A stretch of DNA of 28,655 nucleotides. It comes from Clostridiales bacterium (GTDB lineage: Bacteria; Bacillota; Clostridia; Oscillospirales; Oscillospiraceae). Positions within the stretch are counted from its first letter, which is position 1, and every line of letters starts with the position of its first letter. The stretch covers positions 1 to 28,655 of the forward strand of contig JAJPXR010000117.1 in the NCBI GenBank assembly GCA_021205375.1, given 5' to 3'. The position numbers were made by a program, and so were the translations under genes. This document shows, piece by piece, positions 1 through 7,574 of the stretch. The notes below the pieces were generated by a model. It was not told the DNA's origin and ran no database searches. It worked only from the letters and a program-made list of their open reading frames with translations.

Positions 1-134
1 TGGCCGCCAACCATCAGAAGTTCGACGCGGAAGCCATCAACGAGACTGAGCACAACAAGTGGGGTCCCCGTCCTGCCAAAGGCGGCACGGACGACAGTGA
101 GGAGGACGCTGAACCAAAGGACAGTGACTCCTGA
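1..134 (+). CDS. C-terminal fragment of an unidentified protein with an acidic tail
   Basis: An open frame enters from the left edge (first whole codon at base 3) and ends at TGA 132-134, giving 43 residues. The last part is rich in Asp, Glu and Ser, ending in a short Asp-Ser repeat, which looks like a disordered acidic tail. A canonical terminator follows 25 bases later, which supports this being a true gene end. Base composition matches the neighbours. There is no domain left in the window to name it, so no function is proposed. Moderately confident that it is coding, because the reading frame, the stop and the terminator fit together. Confidence 0.6.
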   Translation, partial: AANHQKFDAEAINETEHNKWGPRPAKGGTDDSEEDAEPKDSDS

Positions 135-158
135 CCCTGCTCCTACCCTACCCAATTT

Positions 159-194
159 GGCAACCCGTTCCTCTGATGGGCGGGTTGCCTTTTT
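159..194 (+). terminator. Rho-independent terminator
   Basis: A perfect 9-bp stem (GGCAACCCG at 159-167 with CGGGTTGCC at 181-189) is followed by five T at 190-194. It ends the gene entering from the left. Only 44 bases separate the T-run from the next start codon at 239. Confidence 0.85.
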
Positions 195-238
195 GAAAAC
201 AACAAAAGTTGAAATCACAACTAAAGGAGGGCCCTCTT

Positions 239-1579
239 ATGGGATTCCAAGTAGCTTATGTGCCGATCGGCGTCGGCACCTTTCACCTGGAAAGCGCGCA
301 GATCCAGTTTGACCAGTCCGTTTCGCTGCTGCGGTCGCTGACCGACGCCGCCGTCTGCCCGGAGAAAATGCTGCTGACGCTGGACGACCTGACCGCCTAT
401 CTGGACGGCCTTTCCCCGGACCTGGTGGTGCTGCAAAACATCACCTTCGCCAACGCCGCCTATGCCAGCGAAGTGCTCAAGCGCTTCTCCTGCCCCATTC
501 TGCTGTGGACCCTGCGGGAGCCGGTCATCGACGGAGGCCGCTTGCGCCTGAACTCCCTGACCGGGGCCTATTCCGCCGCCAACGCGATCCAGGCGTTCCG
601 GGGGGACGGACAGTTTGAGTACGTCTTTGGCGGCCCCGGTGAGGCGGAAGTCCAGTCGGAGCTGAACGCCGCTATCCGCGCCGCGAAGGTGAAAGCGGAT
701 CTGACCCACCTGAAGATGGCCTCCATCGGCCACACGCCCCAGGGCTTCGGCTTTGGCCGGGCGCTGGACGCGGAGATGATGAGCGTCTTTGGCGTCACGC
801 TGGAGTCCATCGAGGCGCGGGAGCTGATCGATGTGGCCAAGGGCTACACCGCCGACGACTGCGCCGAGGAGCTGGCCGAGGCGAAAGCCACTCTGACGGG
901 CCTGGACAAGACCCCGGAGAAGAATGTGGTGGACTTCGCCCGGCTCTACAAGGCGTACAAGGCGTATGTGAAGGACAACGGCGTGGGAGCCATTTCTTCC
1001 CGGTGCTGGCCGGACTTCTTCACCTCCTTCGGTACCCCGGTCTGCACGGTACTGTCGCTGCTCAACGCCAACGGCACCGCCGCCAGTTGCGAGTCTGACG
1101 CCTACGGCGCGCTGTCCATGTACATCGGTTCCCAGCTCTCCGGCAAGGCCACCTTCTTCGGCGACCCCGTCTCTATGGATGAGGAAGAGGGTACCGTCAC
1201 CTTCTGGCATTGCGGCATGGCCGCCTGCTCCCTGGCCCGGAAGGACACCGGCGCGGCGGTGGGCGTTCACCCCAACCGGAAAATCGGCCCCACCATGGAC
1301 TTTGGCTGCCAGGCGTGTGACCACGTCACCATCTTCCGGGTGGGACGCAAGAGCGACGGCACGTTCCGGTTCTTCCTGGCAGAGGGCGCAGCCCTGGACA
1401 AGCCCAAGCAGTTCTGCGGCACCTCCATCGTGGTCAAAACCGACGCTCCCGCCAAGGACGTGGTCTATGGCAGCGTAAAGGGCGGCTGGGAGCCGCATTT
1501 CGTGGTCATTTACGACAATGTCGCCAATGAGCTGGAAAAGCTGGGGCATATGCTCCAGGTCGAGGTCTGCAAGTTCTGA
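239..1579 (+). CDS. L-fucose/L-arabinose isomerase family protein
   Basis: A 446-residue protein of the fucose/arabinose isomerase-like superfamily (COG2407-type), cytosolic enzymes that interconvert aldoses and ketoses with a divalent metal. Visible family signatures are the N-terminal Rossmann-like region, CWPDF at 256-260, Cys-Glu-x-Asp at 284-287 followed by GALSMY, FWHCG at 322-326 and a late His at 420 (EPHFVV). The acidic residues at 285/287 and the histidines are the likely metal/catalytic set by family analogy. The start at ATG 239 is chosen because AAAGGAGG lies 8 bases upstream; an in-frame TTG at 209 has no such site. The gene stands alone between two terminators, with no sugar kinase, aldolase or transporter beside it, so the substrate cannot be deduced. 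Family is secure; specificity is open. Confidence 0.85.
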   Translation: MGFQVAYVPIGVGTFHLESAQIQFDQSVSLLRSLTDAAVCPEKMLLTLDDLTAYLDGLSPDLVVLQNITFANAAYASEVLKRFSCPILLWTLREPVIDGGRLRLNSLTGAYSAANAIQAFRGDGQFEYVFGGPGEAEVQSELNAAIRAAKVKADLTHLKMASIGHTPQGFGFGRALDAEMMSVFGVTLESIEARELIDVAKGYTADDCAEELAEAKATLTGLDKTPEKNVVDFARLYKAYKAYVKDNGVGAISSRCWPDFFTSFGTPVCTVLSLLNANGTAASCESDAYGALSMYIGSQLSGKATFFGDPVSMDEEEGTVTFWHCGMAACSLARKDTGAAVGVHPNRKIGPTMDFGCQACDHVTIFRVGRKSDGTFRFFLAEGAALDKPKQFCGTSIVVKTDAPAKDVVYGSVKGGWEPHFVVIYDNVANELEKLGHMLQVEVCKF

Positions 1580-1614
1580 TTGCAGCCCACTCTTCTTCCA
1601 AAGGAACGAGATAC

Positions 1615-1661
1615 AAAACCCTCCCGAACCTGGCAAAAACGCCGGGGTTCGAGAGGGTTTT
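1615..1661. terminator. Bidirectional terminator between convergent genes
   Basis: A long stem pairs AAAACCCTC-C-CGAACC (1615-1630) with GGTTCG-A-GAGGGTTTT (1646-1661), 15 bp with one mismatch. It has T residues on both strands, so it can serve the isomerase gene on the plus strand and the DUF2344 gene on the minus strand. A second small hairpin (TTCCCGG/CCGGGAA, 1681-1701) lies between it and the minus-strand stop. Confidence 0.85.
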
Positions 1662-1730
1662 TAGCGGTTTCAGGGCCGCGTTCCCGGTGAGGCTCCGGGA
1701 ATTGCGCAGCAGGAGTGCAGGGGAGATGTT

Positions 1731-2405
1731 TCAACGGAACACCACGCCGCCCTCGCCGTAGATCTCGTTTCGGTGGCAGCGCACGAAGTCCGGTTTAGCC
1801 GCTGGCGTTTCCATCGCCAGGGTGTCGATGATGAGGGCGGGGTTCAGCCCCGGATTCTGAGCGGCCAAGCGCGCGGAGAAAATCAGCTTGTCCGGGTGTT
1901 CCTCCAGGGACCAGCCTTTCACCATGGGGATGATGTCCAGCTCGGTGTAGCCTTTTTTGGCCTTTTTGGACTTCTTCTGAATGACGCAGCTCTCCCGGCT
2001 CAGCAGCTCCCGCAGGGCGGCGGGGGCGGCGGCGGGGACGCCGTTGTCGTATTCCAGCGTCACCGTCCAGTCCAAGTCCACGATTTTTTTGCAGGGGATT
2101 TTCGCCTCGTAACACTCTCGGACGTGGATACCCTCCGGCAGTGCCCGGTTCAGCCGTTCCACTACTTCGTCGAAAGAGAAGGGGGATTCCAGGTTAAACT
2201 CCAGAATCTCGCAGTCGCTGGAGTACCCCAGGCTCAGGGGCAGGGCGATGGAGACGAACACGTGGCGGTTGAAGCCCTCGGTCTGCCAAATTTCCACCCC
2301 GGAGCGGAGAAACGCCCGTTGGAAGGTGGCCATCAGGTCCAGATGGGAGATGTAGCAGGCTCGCCCGCTCTTGGAAAAGAGCAGCCTGTTTTTGTGCATT
2401 GCCAT
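1731..2405 (-). CDS. TIGR03936 / DUF2344 family radical-SAM-linked protein
   Basis: A 224-residue protein matching the DUF2344 family (TIGR03936), recognised from its start region (RLLFSKSGRACYISHLDLM) and the following segment ending in a hydrophobic SIALPLSLGYSSDCEI stretch. This family is encoded next to, or fused to, the TIGR03960 radical-SAM proteins, and here it follows that gene by 3 bases, so the two are almost certainly co-translated. The biochemical role is not established. AGGAGGT sits just upstream of ATG 2405; a second in-frame ATG two codons later is possible but is less well spaced. The gene ends before a bidirectional terminator, so it is the last gene of this minus-strand unit. 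Confidence 0.88.
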   Translation of the reverse strand: MAMHKNRLLFSKSGRACYISHLDLMATFQRAFLRSGVEIWQTEGFNRHVFVSIALPLSLGYSSDCEILEFNLESPFSFDEVVERLNRALPEGIHVRECYEAKIPCKKIVDLDWTVTLEYDNGVPAAAPAALRELLSRESCVIQKKSKKAKKGYTELDIIPMVKGWSLEEHPDKLIFSARLAAQNPGLNPALIIDTLAMETPAAKPDFVRCHRNEIYGEGGVVFR

Positions 2406-2408
2406 CGC

Positions 2409-4253
2409 TTACCTCCTGTCCTCGTCGCAGACCCCGCCGGGGATCAGCTTTGTCGCGCCGCAGCCCATACACTTCACCCGGCAGTCCGGGGTGATAACGG
2501 ACTTGTACGCCTGCTCCCGCTCCTGCCACAGGTAGTCGGGCCGCACACCCACGTCGATCATGGACCAGGGCAGTACCTCGCAGCGGGTACGCTCCCGCCG
2601 GGCGTAGAAATCCGGGTCGGTGCCGGTGGCGGCAAAGGCGTCCATCCACCGCTGGAAGGAGAAGTAATCGCTCCAGGAGTCCATCTTGCCGCCGGTGCGC
2701 CAGACCTCCTCAAGCGCACGGCCCAGCCGACGGTCGCCTCGCGCCAGCACCGCCTCGATGTAGCTGGTGTCGGTCTCGTGCCAGTTGTACTGGATGGACT
2801 TGTTGTGAATGGCCCCCCGCAGCAGGTCCACCCGGCGCTGGTACTCTTCCATGGAAATCTGTTCCTCCCACTGGAAGGGGGTGAAGGGCTTGGGGACGAA
2901 GAAGGAGGTGGAGATGGTGATGCGCACGCCACGGGCGCGGCTGGCGGCGTAATTCCGCCAGGTCCAGTAGACCTTTTGGGCCAGGTCCGCAATGCCCAGC
3001 ACATCCTCGTCGGTCTCGGTGGGAAGGCCCAGCATGAAGTAGAGCTTGACCGCGCTGCACCCGCCCTCGAACACCGTCTGGCAGGACTTTAACAGGTCCT
3101 CCTCGGTGACGTTTTTGTTGATGGCGTCCCGGAGCCGCTGGGTGCCCGCCTCCGGCGCGAAGGTGATGGAGCTTTTGCGGGAGCGCTGGAGCCGCTGCAT
3201 CAGCGACATGGAGAAGCCGTCCGCCCGGAGGGAGGGCAGGTTCAGGTTGATGTTCCGAGGCTCGCAGTAGTCCAGCAGGCCGTCACAGACCGCCTCCAGC
3301 CCCCGGTAGTCGCTGGAGGACAGGCTGGAAAGGGTCACCTCCTGATAACCGGAGTCCTTGCAGGACTCGATGCCCTGTTCCACCAATGTTTTCACGCTCT
3401 TGGGCCGGACGGGGCGGTAGCAGTATCCCGCCTGGCAGAACCGGCAGCCCCGGATACAGCCCCGGAACACCTCCAGCATCACCCGGTCATGGACGATCTC
3501 CGTGGAGGGGACAATGGTGTGGGTGGGGTAATAGGACTTGTCCATGTCCCGGACGATGCGTTTTGTCACCAGAGGCGGCGCGCCGTGGGTGGGGGTGATG
3601 GTATGGATGGTGCCGTCGGTGTTGTAAGACACGTCGTAGAAGGCGGGGACATAAATGCCCTGAATTTGCGCCGCCCGCTCCAGGAAGGCCAGACGATTGC
3701 CGCCCTCCCGTTTGACCTGACGGTACAGTTCAATCAGTTCGCAGTTGACTTCTTCGCCCTCGCCCAGAATGAACAAGTCGATGAAGTCGGCCAGAGGTTC
3801 CCCGTTGTAAGCACAGGTGCCGCCTGCCACCACGATGGGGTCGTCCTCGCCTCGCTGGTCGCTGTGGAGGGGGATACCCCCCAGGTCCAGCATGTTCAGC
3901 ACGTTGGTGTAGGCCATCTCATAGCCCAAGGAGAAACCCACCATGTCAAAGGCGGAGAGAGGGTCGCCGCTTTCCAGCGCGTAGAGGGGGAGATTTGCCT
4001 TGCGCAGCTCGTCCTCCATGTCCCCCCAGGGGGCGAAGCAACGCTCGCACCAGACGCCCTCCATCTCGTTGATGACGCCGTAGAGGATGCGCAGTCCCAG
4101 GTTGGACATGCCGATTTCGTAGGTGTCAGGGAAGCAGAAGGCAAAGCGGGTGTCAACCGTCGCCTTGTCCTTGATGATCTCGTTGTATTCTCCGCCAGTG
4201 TAGCGGGCGGGTTTTTGCACCCGGAGCAAAATGCGTTCCAGTTTGGGGTCCAT
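2409..4253 (-). CDS. TIGR03960 family B12-binding-like radical SAM protein
   Basis: A 614-residue radical SAM enzyme. Residues about 30-190 form a B12-binding-like N-terminal region. The radical-SAM iron-sulfur motif CxxxCxxC is at Cys266, Cys270 and Cys273 (GCIRGCRFCQAG), followed by the usual core with a GxEAGTQR-like segment. The C-terminus carries a second cysteine group (DCRVKCMGCG) that could bind metal. Length fits the family. It precedes its usual partner, the DUF2344 gene, and follows an M50 protease gene by 108 bases. The substrate is unknown; its wide conservation beside ribosome and RNase genes in clostridia has suggested an RNA or translation role, but that is inference. The ribosome binding site is weak (AGGCAGGT before ATG 4253). 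Confidence 0.9.
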   Translation of the reverse strand: MDPKLERILLRVQKPARYTGGEYNEIIKDKATVDTRFAFCFPDTYEIGMSNLGLRILYGVINEMEGVWCERCFAPWGDMEDELRKANLPLYALESGDPLSAFDMVGFSLGYEMAYTNVLNMLDLGGIPLHSDQRGEDDPIVVAGGTCAYNGEPLADFIDLFILGEGEEVNCELIELYRQVKREGGNRLAFLERAAQIQGIYVPAFYDVSYNTDGTIHTITPTHGAPPLVTKRIVRDMDKSYYPTHTIVPSTEIVHDRVMLEVFRGCIRGCRFCQAGYCYRPVRPKSVKTLVEQGIESCKDSGYQEVTLSSLSSSDYRGLEAVCDGLLDYCEPRNINLNLPSLRADGFSMSLMQRLQRSRKSSITFAPEAGTQRLRDAINKNVTEEDLLKSCQTVFEGGCSAVKLYFMLGLPTETDEDVLGIADLAQKVYWTWRNYAASRARGVRITISTSFFVPKPFTPFQWEEQISMEEYQRRVDLLRGAIHNKSIQYNWHETDTSYIEAVLARGDRRLGRALEEVWRTGGKMDSWSDYFSFQRWMDAFAATGTDPDFYARRERTRCEVLPWSMIDVGVRPDYLWQEREQAYKSVITPDCRVKCMGCGATKLIPGGVCDEDRR

Positions 4254-4361
4254 AGCGGTACCTGCCTTCTGGGGCCGTGTGGGGAAAGTTCCCGGCCCGG
4301 TGTAGTCCTGACCATTTTACCTGATTGTACGGGAAAAAACAAGTGGGGTGTTGGCAGAAGG

Positions 4362-4952
4362 TCAAACTTCCGAGAGAATCAGCCACACCGCCACCACCAG
4401 CAGAGAGAAGTTCCCTTTCACTGCGCACCAAGCCCCCGGTGGCAGCAGCGCCAGCTTCAGCAGCCGAGAAAGTCCCGCCGTCACCCAGTCCGCCCAGTCC
4501 AGGGAGCAGAGGGCGCTTAGTGCCCCATGGAGGATGCGGCTGCCGTCCAGCGGGAGGATGGGGAGCAGGTTGAACAGGGCCAGCATCAGGCTGGCCCCGG
4601 CGAAGAGGTAGTTTGACTGACCGGGCAGGGGAGGGGCCAAGGCGAGGGCCGCCGTGAGCAGGTTGACCAGCGGCCCTGCCAGCGCCACCAAACACTCCTC
4701 CGCTCCGCTGCGGCACCGCCCGCCCAGGTCCAGTTCTGCCCCCACCAGCGACAGCCGCAGGCGGCGGACGGGGACGCCCAGCGCCCGGCAGCAGAGGACG
4801 TGGCCCATCTCGTGGAGGGCGGCGGCCACGCCGCAGCACCCCAGCACCGGCCCAACCCCTGTATAGACCAGAAGCGCCAGCAGAAAGAGAAAATCCGCCG
4901 TCAGCGTCACCCGTCCGGCGGTCAGCCCTCGACAGTCAAAGCGGACGCTCAC
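4362..4952 (-). CDS. M50 family site-2-type membrane metalloprotease (SpoIVFB-like)
   Basis: A 196-residue integral membrane protein with several hydrophobic segments. The zinc motif HEMGH is at residues 47-51 and the second motif NLLPILPLDG at 128-137 supplies the third ligand Asp136, both diagnostic of site-2-protease family M50B. SpoIVFB, the Bacillus member, cleaves pro-sigma-K inside the mother cell during sporulation. In Bacillus and many clostridia this gene lies near rng/rplU, and here it lies next to the TIGR03960 pair, which is the common clostridial arrangement, so a SpoIVFB-like role is plausible but unproven. The start is GTG 4952, overlapping the TGA of the upstream gene by 4 bases, which implies translational coupling. 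Protease identity is secure; the substrate is inferred. Confidence 0.88.
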   Translation of the reverse strand: MSVRFDCRGLTAGRVTLTADFLFLLALLVYTGVGPVLGCCGVAAALHEMGHVLCCRALGVPVRRLRLSLVGAELDLGGRCRSGAEECLVALAGPLVNLLTAALALAPPLPGQSNYLFAGASLMLALFNLLPILPLDGSRILHGALSALCSLDWADWVTAGLSRLLKLALLPPGAWCAVKGNFSLLVVAVWLILSEV

Positions 4953-5380
4953 CCTTCAACCGGGAGCAGGTGGGCGCAGAGAGCCGCCGCGTCCCCGTCC
5001 CAGGTCAGGAAAAACTGGACTTCCTCCGACAAGAGGACGTTTGCCGCTGCGGGCAGGATCTCGTCCACCGTTGTCTCTGCCGGGGCGAACACCGCCACGC
5101 ACCAGTCGCCCACCGCCTCCAGCGGGTCGCCGCCCTGGGCCAGCTCTTCGCCCAGAGCGGAAAAAGCGGCCTGAAAGTCGGTGGAGCCGGTCAGCGCCTC
5201 CGTCAGATACTGCTGATACACCGCCGTCTGCTGGGGAAACTGGGTCTTGCCCACAAAGCAGAGAAAAAACAGTCCTGCCGCCGTCAACAGTCGGGCCAGC
5301 GCGCCCCTGCCCGCGTTAGAGTGCCGCCGATTTTGCTCCCGCCGGGGCGGGCGGTTCTTTGTCCCATAGGTTATCGCCAA
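4949..5380 (-). CDS. Small membrane-anchored protein in the SpoIVFA position
   Basis: A predicted 143-residue protein with a basic N-terminus rich in Arg and Asn, one transmembrane segment (about residues 30-45, LLTAAGLFFLCFVG) and an acidic extracellular or intermembrane part without recognisable domain. I chose TTG 5380 because AGGAGG lies 8 bases before it; the frame stays open further upstream but has no good ribosome binding site there. It is translationally coupled to the M50 protease gene. In Bacillus and many clostridia this place is taken by SpoIVFA, the protease regulator with a LytM/M23 domain; here no M23 zinc motif is present. The function is therefore unassigned, with a protease-partner role inferred only from position and topology. 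Confidence 0.65.
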   Translation of the reverse strand: MAITYGTKNRPPRREQNRRHSNAGRGALARLLTAAGLFFLCFVGKTQFPQQTAVYQQYLTEALTGSTDFQAAFSALGEELAQGGDPLEAVGDWCVAVFAPAETTVDEILPAAANVLLSEEVQFFLTWDGDAAALCAHLLPVEG

Positions 5381-5460
5381 TGCAATCGCCTCCTGCCCCA
5401 GACCTATGCTCGTCCAGTGAAAATCAGAACAAAAAAGCAAATCTTTTCCGCAAAAATCTC

Positions 5461-5489
5461 TTGCAATTCCATCGCAGATGTGATATAGT
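5461..5489 (+). promoter_or_regulatory. Probable sigma-A-type promoter of rplS
   Basis: A -35 element TTGCAA (5461-5466) and a -10 element TATAGT (5484-5489) are separated by exactly 17 bases. Transcription would start near 5496, giving a leader of about 97 bases before the rplS start. The region lies between divergent genes. Confidence 0.72.
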
Positions 5490-5592
5490 GTACCGGTCTG
5501 AACAAAGGGTGGTCCTCTGCCACAGCCCCAAGCGGAGCGGGACAAGGTTCCCAGCGGGCATGAACACCTATAATCACAGGAGGAAACAAACC

Positions 5593-5934
5593 ATGAATCT
5601 CGTTGAAACGCTGAATGCGCAGAACATGAAGACCGACGTGCCGAAGATCGAGATCGGCTCCACGGTCCGCGTCCATGTCAAGATCAAGGAAGGCGCCAAA
5701 GAGCGTATCCAGGTCTTTGAGGGCACCGTCATCGCCAAGAAGCACGGCGGCGTGGCCGAGACCTTTACCGTCCGCCGCATCTCTTACGGCGTGGGCGTGG
5801 AGAAGGTCTTCCCCGTTCACTCCCCCAACGTCGTCAAGGTGGAGACTATCCGCCGCGGCAAGGTCCGTCGGGCCAAGCTGTACTATCTGCGCGACCGGGT
5901 GGGCAAGGCTGCCAAGGTCAAGGAGAAACTGTAA
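5593..5934 (+). CDS. rplS: 50S ribosomal protein L19
   Basis: A 113-residue basic protein with the full L19 pattern: the VRVHVKIKEG strand, the VFEGTVIAKK turn, the HSPNVVKVE segment and a strongly basic RRGKVRRAKLYYLRDR C-terminal part. L19 sits at the interface of the 30S and 50S subunits. Length is normal for the family. ATG 5593 follows AGGAGG (5579-5584). The gene has its own promoter and is followed by a strong terminator, so it is largely monocistronic. In Firmicutes it is usually followed by ylqF and rnhB, as here. Very secure identification. Confidence 0.98.
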   Translation: MNLVETLNAQNMKTDVPKIEIGSTVRVHVKIKEGAKERIQVFEGTVIAKKHGGVAETFTVRRISYGVGVEKVFPVHSPNVVKVETIRRGKVRRAKLYYLRDRVGKAAKVKEKL

Positions 5935-5947
5935 TTTCCTGGAGCAG

Positions 5948-5977
5948 AAAAAAGGAGCGGGCAACCGCTCCTTTTTT
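5948..5977 (+). terminator. Rho-independent terminator after rplS
   Basis: AAAAAAGGAGCGG (5948-5960), loop GCAA, CCGCTCCTTTTTT (5965-5977): a perfect stem running into six T. It begins 13 bases after the rplS stop and ends 23 bases before the annotated ylqF start. Confidence 0.93.
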
Positions 5978-6000
5978 GCACAGAGGATGATTGGTACAAT
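5973..6000 (+). promoter_or_regulatory. Possible promoter overlapping the rplS terminator
   Basis: TTTTTG (5973-5978) and TACAAT (5995-6000) are 16 bases apart. If used, RNA would begin near 6007, inside the annotated ylqF frame, so translation would have to begin at the internal ATG 6091. Only the -10 element is convincing. Confidence 0.35.
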
Positions 6001-6960
6001 ATGAAGAAGCGACAGAACCGGGGCGGCGCGAACAACAACCCCCGCAAGGCCCGCCCTGTCAAAAAAGTGGCCCCCCAGAACCAGGACACCATGACCATCC
6101 AATGGTATCCCGGCCACATGGCAAAGACCCGCCGGATGATCCAGGAGAATTTAAAGCTGGTGGACCTGGTGGTGGAGATCATCGACGCCCGCATCCCCCT
6201 GGCCAGCCGGAACCCGGACCTAGACGGACTGGTGGAGAGCAAGCCCCGGCTGATTTTGCTCAACCGGGCGGACCAGGCCGACCCCGCCATGAACCAGCGC
6301 TGGGCGGAGTATTTCCGCAGCCGGGGGATGTCCGCCCTCCAGACGGACTGCAAGACCGGCGCGGGGGTGAAGCAGTTCTCCCCGGTGGTCAAGGCGATTT
6401 TGAAGGACCAAATCGAACGCTGGCGGGAGAAGGGCCTGCTGGGTCGCCCGGTGCGGGTGATGGTGGTGGGGGTTCCCAACGTGGGCAAGTCCACCTTCAT
6501 CAACAAGGTGGCAAACCGGAAGTCCGCCATCGCCCAGAACCGCCCCGGCGTCACCCGGGGCAAGCAATGGGTGAACGTGGACGAGGGGCTGGACCTGCTG
6601 GACACGCCGGGCATCCTCTGGCCCAAGTTCGAGGACCCCACCGTGGGGATGTACCTGGCCTTTACCGGCGCGGTGAAAGACACGATATTAGATGTGGAGA
6701 CCCTGGCAAACCACCTGATGAAGCTGCTGGCCAGCCGTTACCCGGAGGCGGTGTCCGCCCGCTACAAGCTGGACATCCCGCCGGACTTCGACAGTTGGGC
6801 GCTGGTGGAGCAGGCTGGGCGGAACCGGGGGTTCCTGATTTCCGGCGGCGAAGTGGACACCGAGCGGATGAGCCGAGTGCTGCTGGAGGAATATCGCTCT
6901 GGCAAGCTGGGACGCTTTACACTGGAAACGCCGCCCGCGGCAGGGGAGAGCAGTCGATGA
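6001..6960 (+). CDS. ylqF: Ribosome biogenesis GTPase YlqF (RbgA)
   Basis: A circularly permuted GTPase that acts late in 50S subunit assembly. Motifs appear in the permuted order: G4 as NRAD (LLNRADQAD; Arg replaces the usual Lys), G1 GVPNVGKST at 157-165, G2 PGVTRGKQ, and G3 DTPGILWPK. The conserved WYPGHMAK segment with the catalytic-type His is near residue 36. The reported start is the longest, ATG 6001, giving 319 residues, but it has no close ribosome binding site and adds 30 basic residues. Bacterial relatives usually begin at MTIQW, which corresponds to ATG 6091 (AGGA five bases upstream), so the true start may be 6091. It overlaps rnhB by 4 bases and heads a six-gene unit. Confidence 0.93.
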   Translation: MKKRQNRGGANNNPRKARPVKKVAPQNQDTMTIQWYPGHMAKTRRMIQENLKLVDLVVEIIDARIPLASRNPDLDGLVESKPRLILLNRADQADPAMNQRWAEYFRSRGMSALQTDCKTGAGVKQFSPVVKAILKDQIERWREKGLLGRPVRVMVVGVPNVGKSTFINKVANRKSAIAQNRPGVTRGKQWVNVDEGLDLLDTPGILWPKFEDPTVGMYLAFTGAVKDTILDVETLANHLMKLLASRYPEAVSARYKLDIPPDFDSWALVEQAGRNRGFLISGGEVDTERMSRVLLEEYRSGKLGRFTLETPPAAGESSR

Positions 6961-7574
6961 AAAAGCAGGAAACGGAGCAAATTGACCGCTGGAGTATCGA
7001 GCGGGAGTGCTACGCCGCCGGGTGGAACTCTGTCTGCGGCGCGGACGAAGCCGGGGCCGGCCCCTTGGCCGGAGCGGTCTATGGCGCGGCGGTGATCCTG
7101 CCGCCGGATTATGACCTGCCGTATCTCGATGACTCCAAAAAAGTGACGGAAAAGCGCCGGGAGGTGCTGTTCGGGCAAATCAAAGAACAGGCCATTGCCT
7201 GGGCGGTTGCTTGGGCCACGGAGCAGGAAATTGACGAGATCAATATCCTCAACGCCCGGATGCTGGCCATGGACCGGGCCATCCAGCAGTTGGACCCGGT
7301 AGCGGACTTCGCCATCATCGACGGCAACCGCAGTCAGGGCATCCAAATCCCCAACCGGACGATTGTAAAGGGAGATAGCTTGTCAGCATCCATTGCCGCC
7401 GCGTCCATCCTGGCGAAGGTCAGCCGGGACCACTACATGCTGGAAATGGCGGAGCTATATCCTGAATATCAGTTCCAGCGGCACAAGGGCTATCCCACCA
7501 AGCTCCACTATGAGATGCTGCGGAAGTACGGTCCCTGTCCCATCCACCGCAAGACCTTTCTGAAAAAGCTGTGA
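6957..7574 (+). CDS. rnhB: Ribonuclease HII
   Basis: A 205-residue RNase HII, which nicks at ribonucleotides embedded in DNA and degrades RNA-DNA hybrids. The catalytic acids are all present: Asp30 and Glu31 (CGADEAG), Asp122 (IIDGN) and Asp140 (VKGD). The family's Gly-Arg-Gly motif, which reads the RNA-DNA junction, is here Gly33-Ala34-Gly35 (codons GGG GCC GGC), an uncommon change at a key place. The usual Tyr-containing C-terminal region (HKGYPTKLHYEML) is intact. It starts at ATG 6957 within ATGA, overlapping the ylqF stop, and its own TGA overlaps the yraN start. The identification is secure; the effect of the Arg to Ala change is not known. Confidence 0.95.
   Translation: MKKQETEQIDRWSIERECYAAGWNSVCGADEAGAGPLAGAVYGAAVILPPDYDLPYLDDSKKVTEKRREVLFGQIKEQAIAWAVAWATEQEIDEINILNARMLAMDRAIQQLDPVADFAIIDGNRSQGIQIPNRTIVKGDSLSASIAAASILAKVSRDHYMLEMAELYPEYQFQRHKGYPTKLHYEMLRKYGPCPIHRKTFLKKL

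Noticed and set aside
1773..3092. Plus-strand frame of 439 codons opposite the radical-SAM genes
   Set aside because: The product is repetitive in Gly, Val, His and Gln with no domain, and the minus strand holds recognised protein families.
5381..5460. Sporulation-sigma-like -10 (CATAGGT on the minus strand) before the SpoIVFA-position gene
   Set aside because: The match is short and no matching -35 element could be recognised.
5569..5574. Perfect TATAAT just before rplS
   Set aside because: No -35 element at a proper distance, and transcription would begin in the ribosome binding site; the promoter at 5461-5489 is better.
5496..5592. Possible L19-type autoregulatory leader before rplS
   Set aside because: The leader is long enough, but I see only weak short pairings and no match to a known motif by eye.
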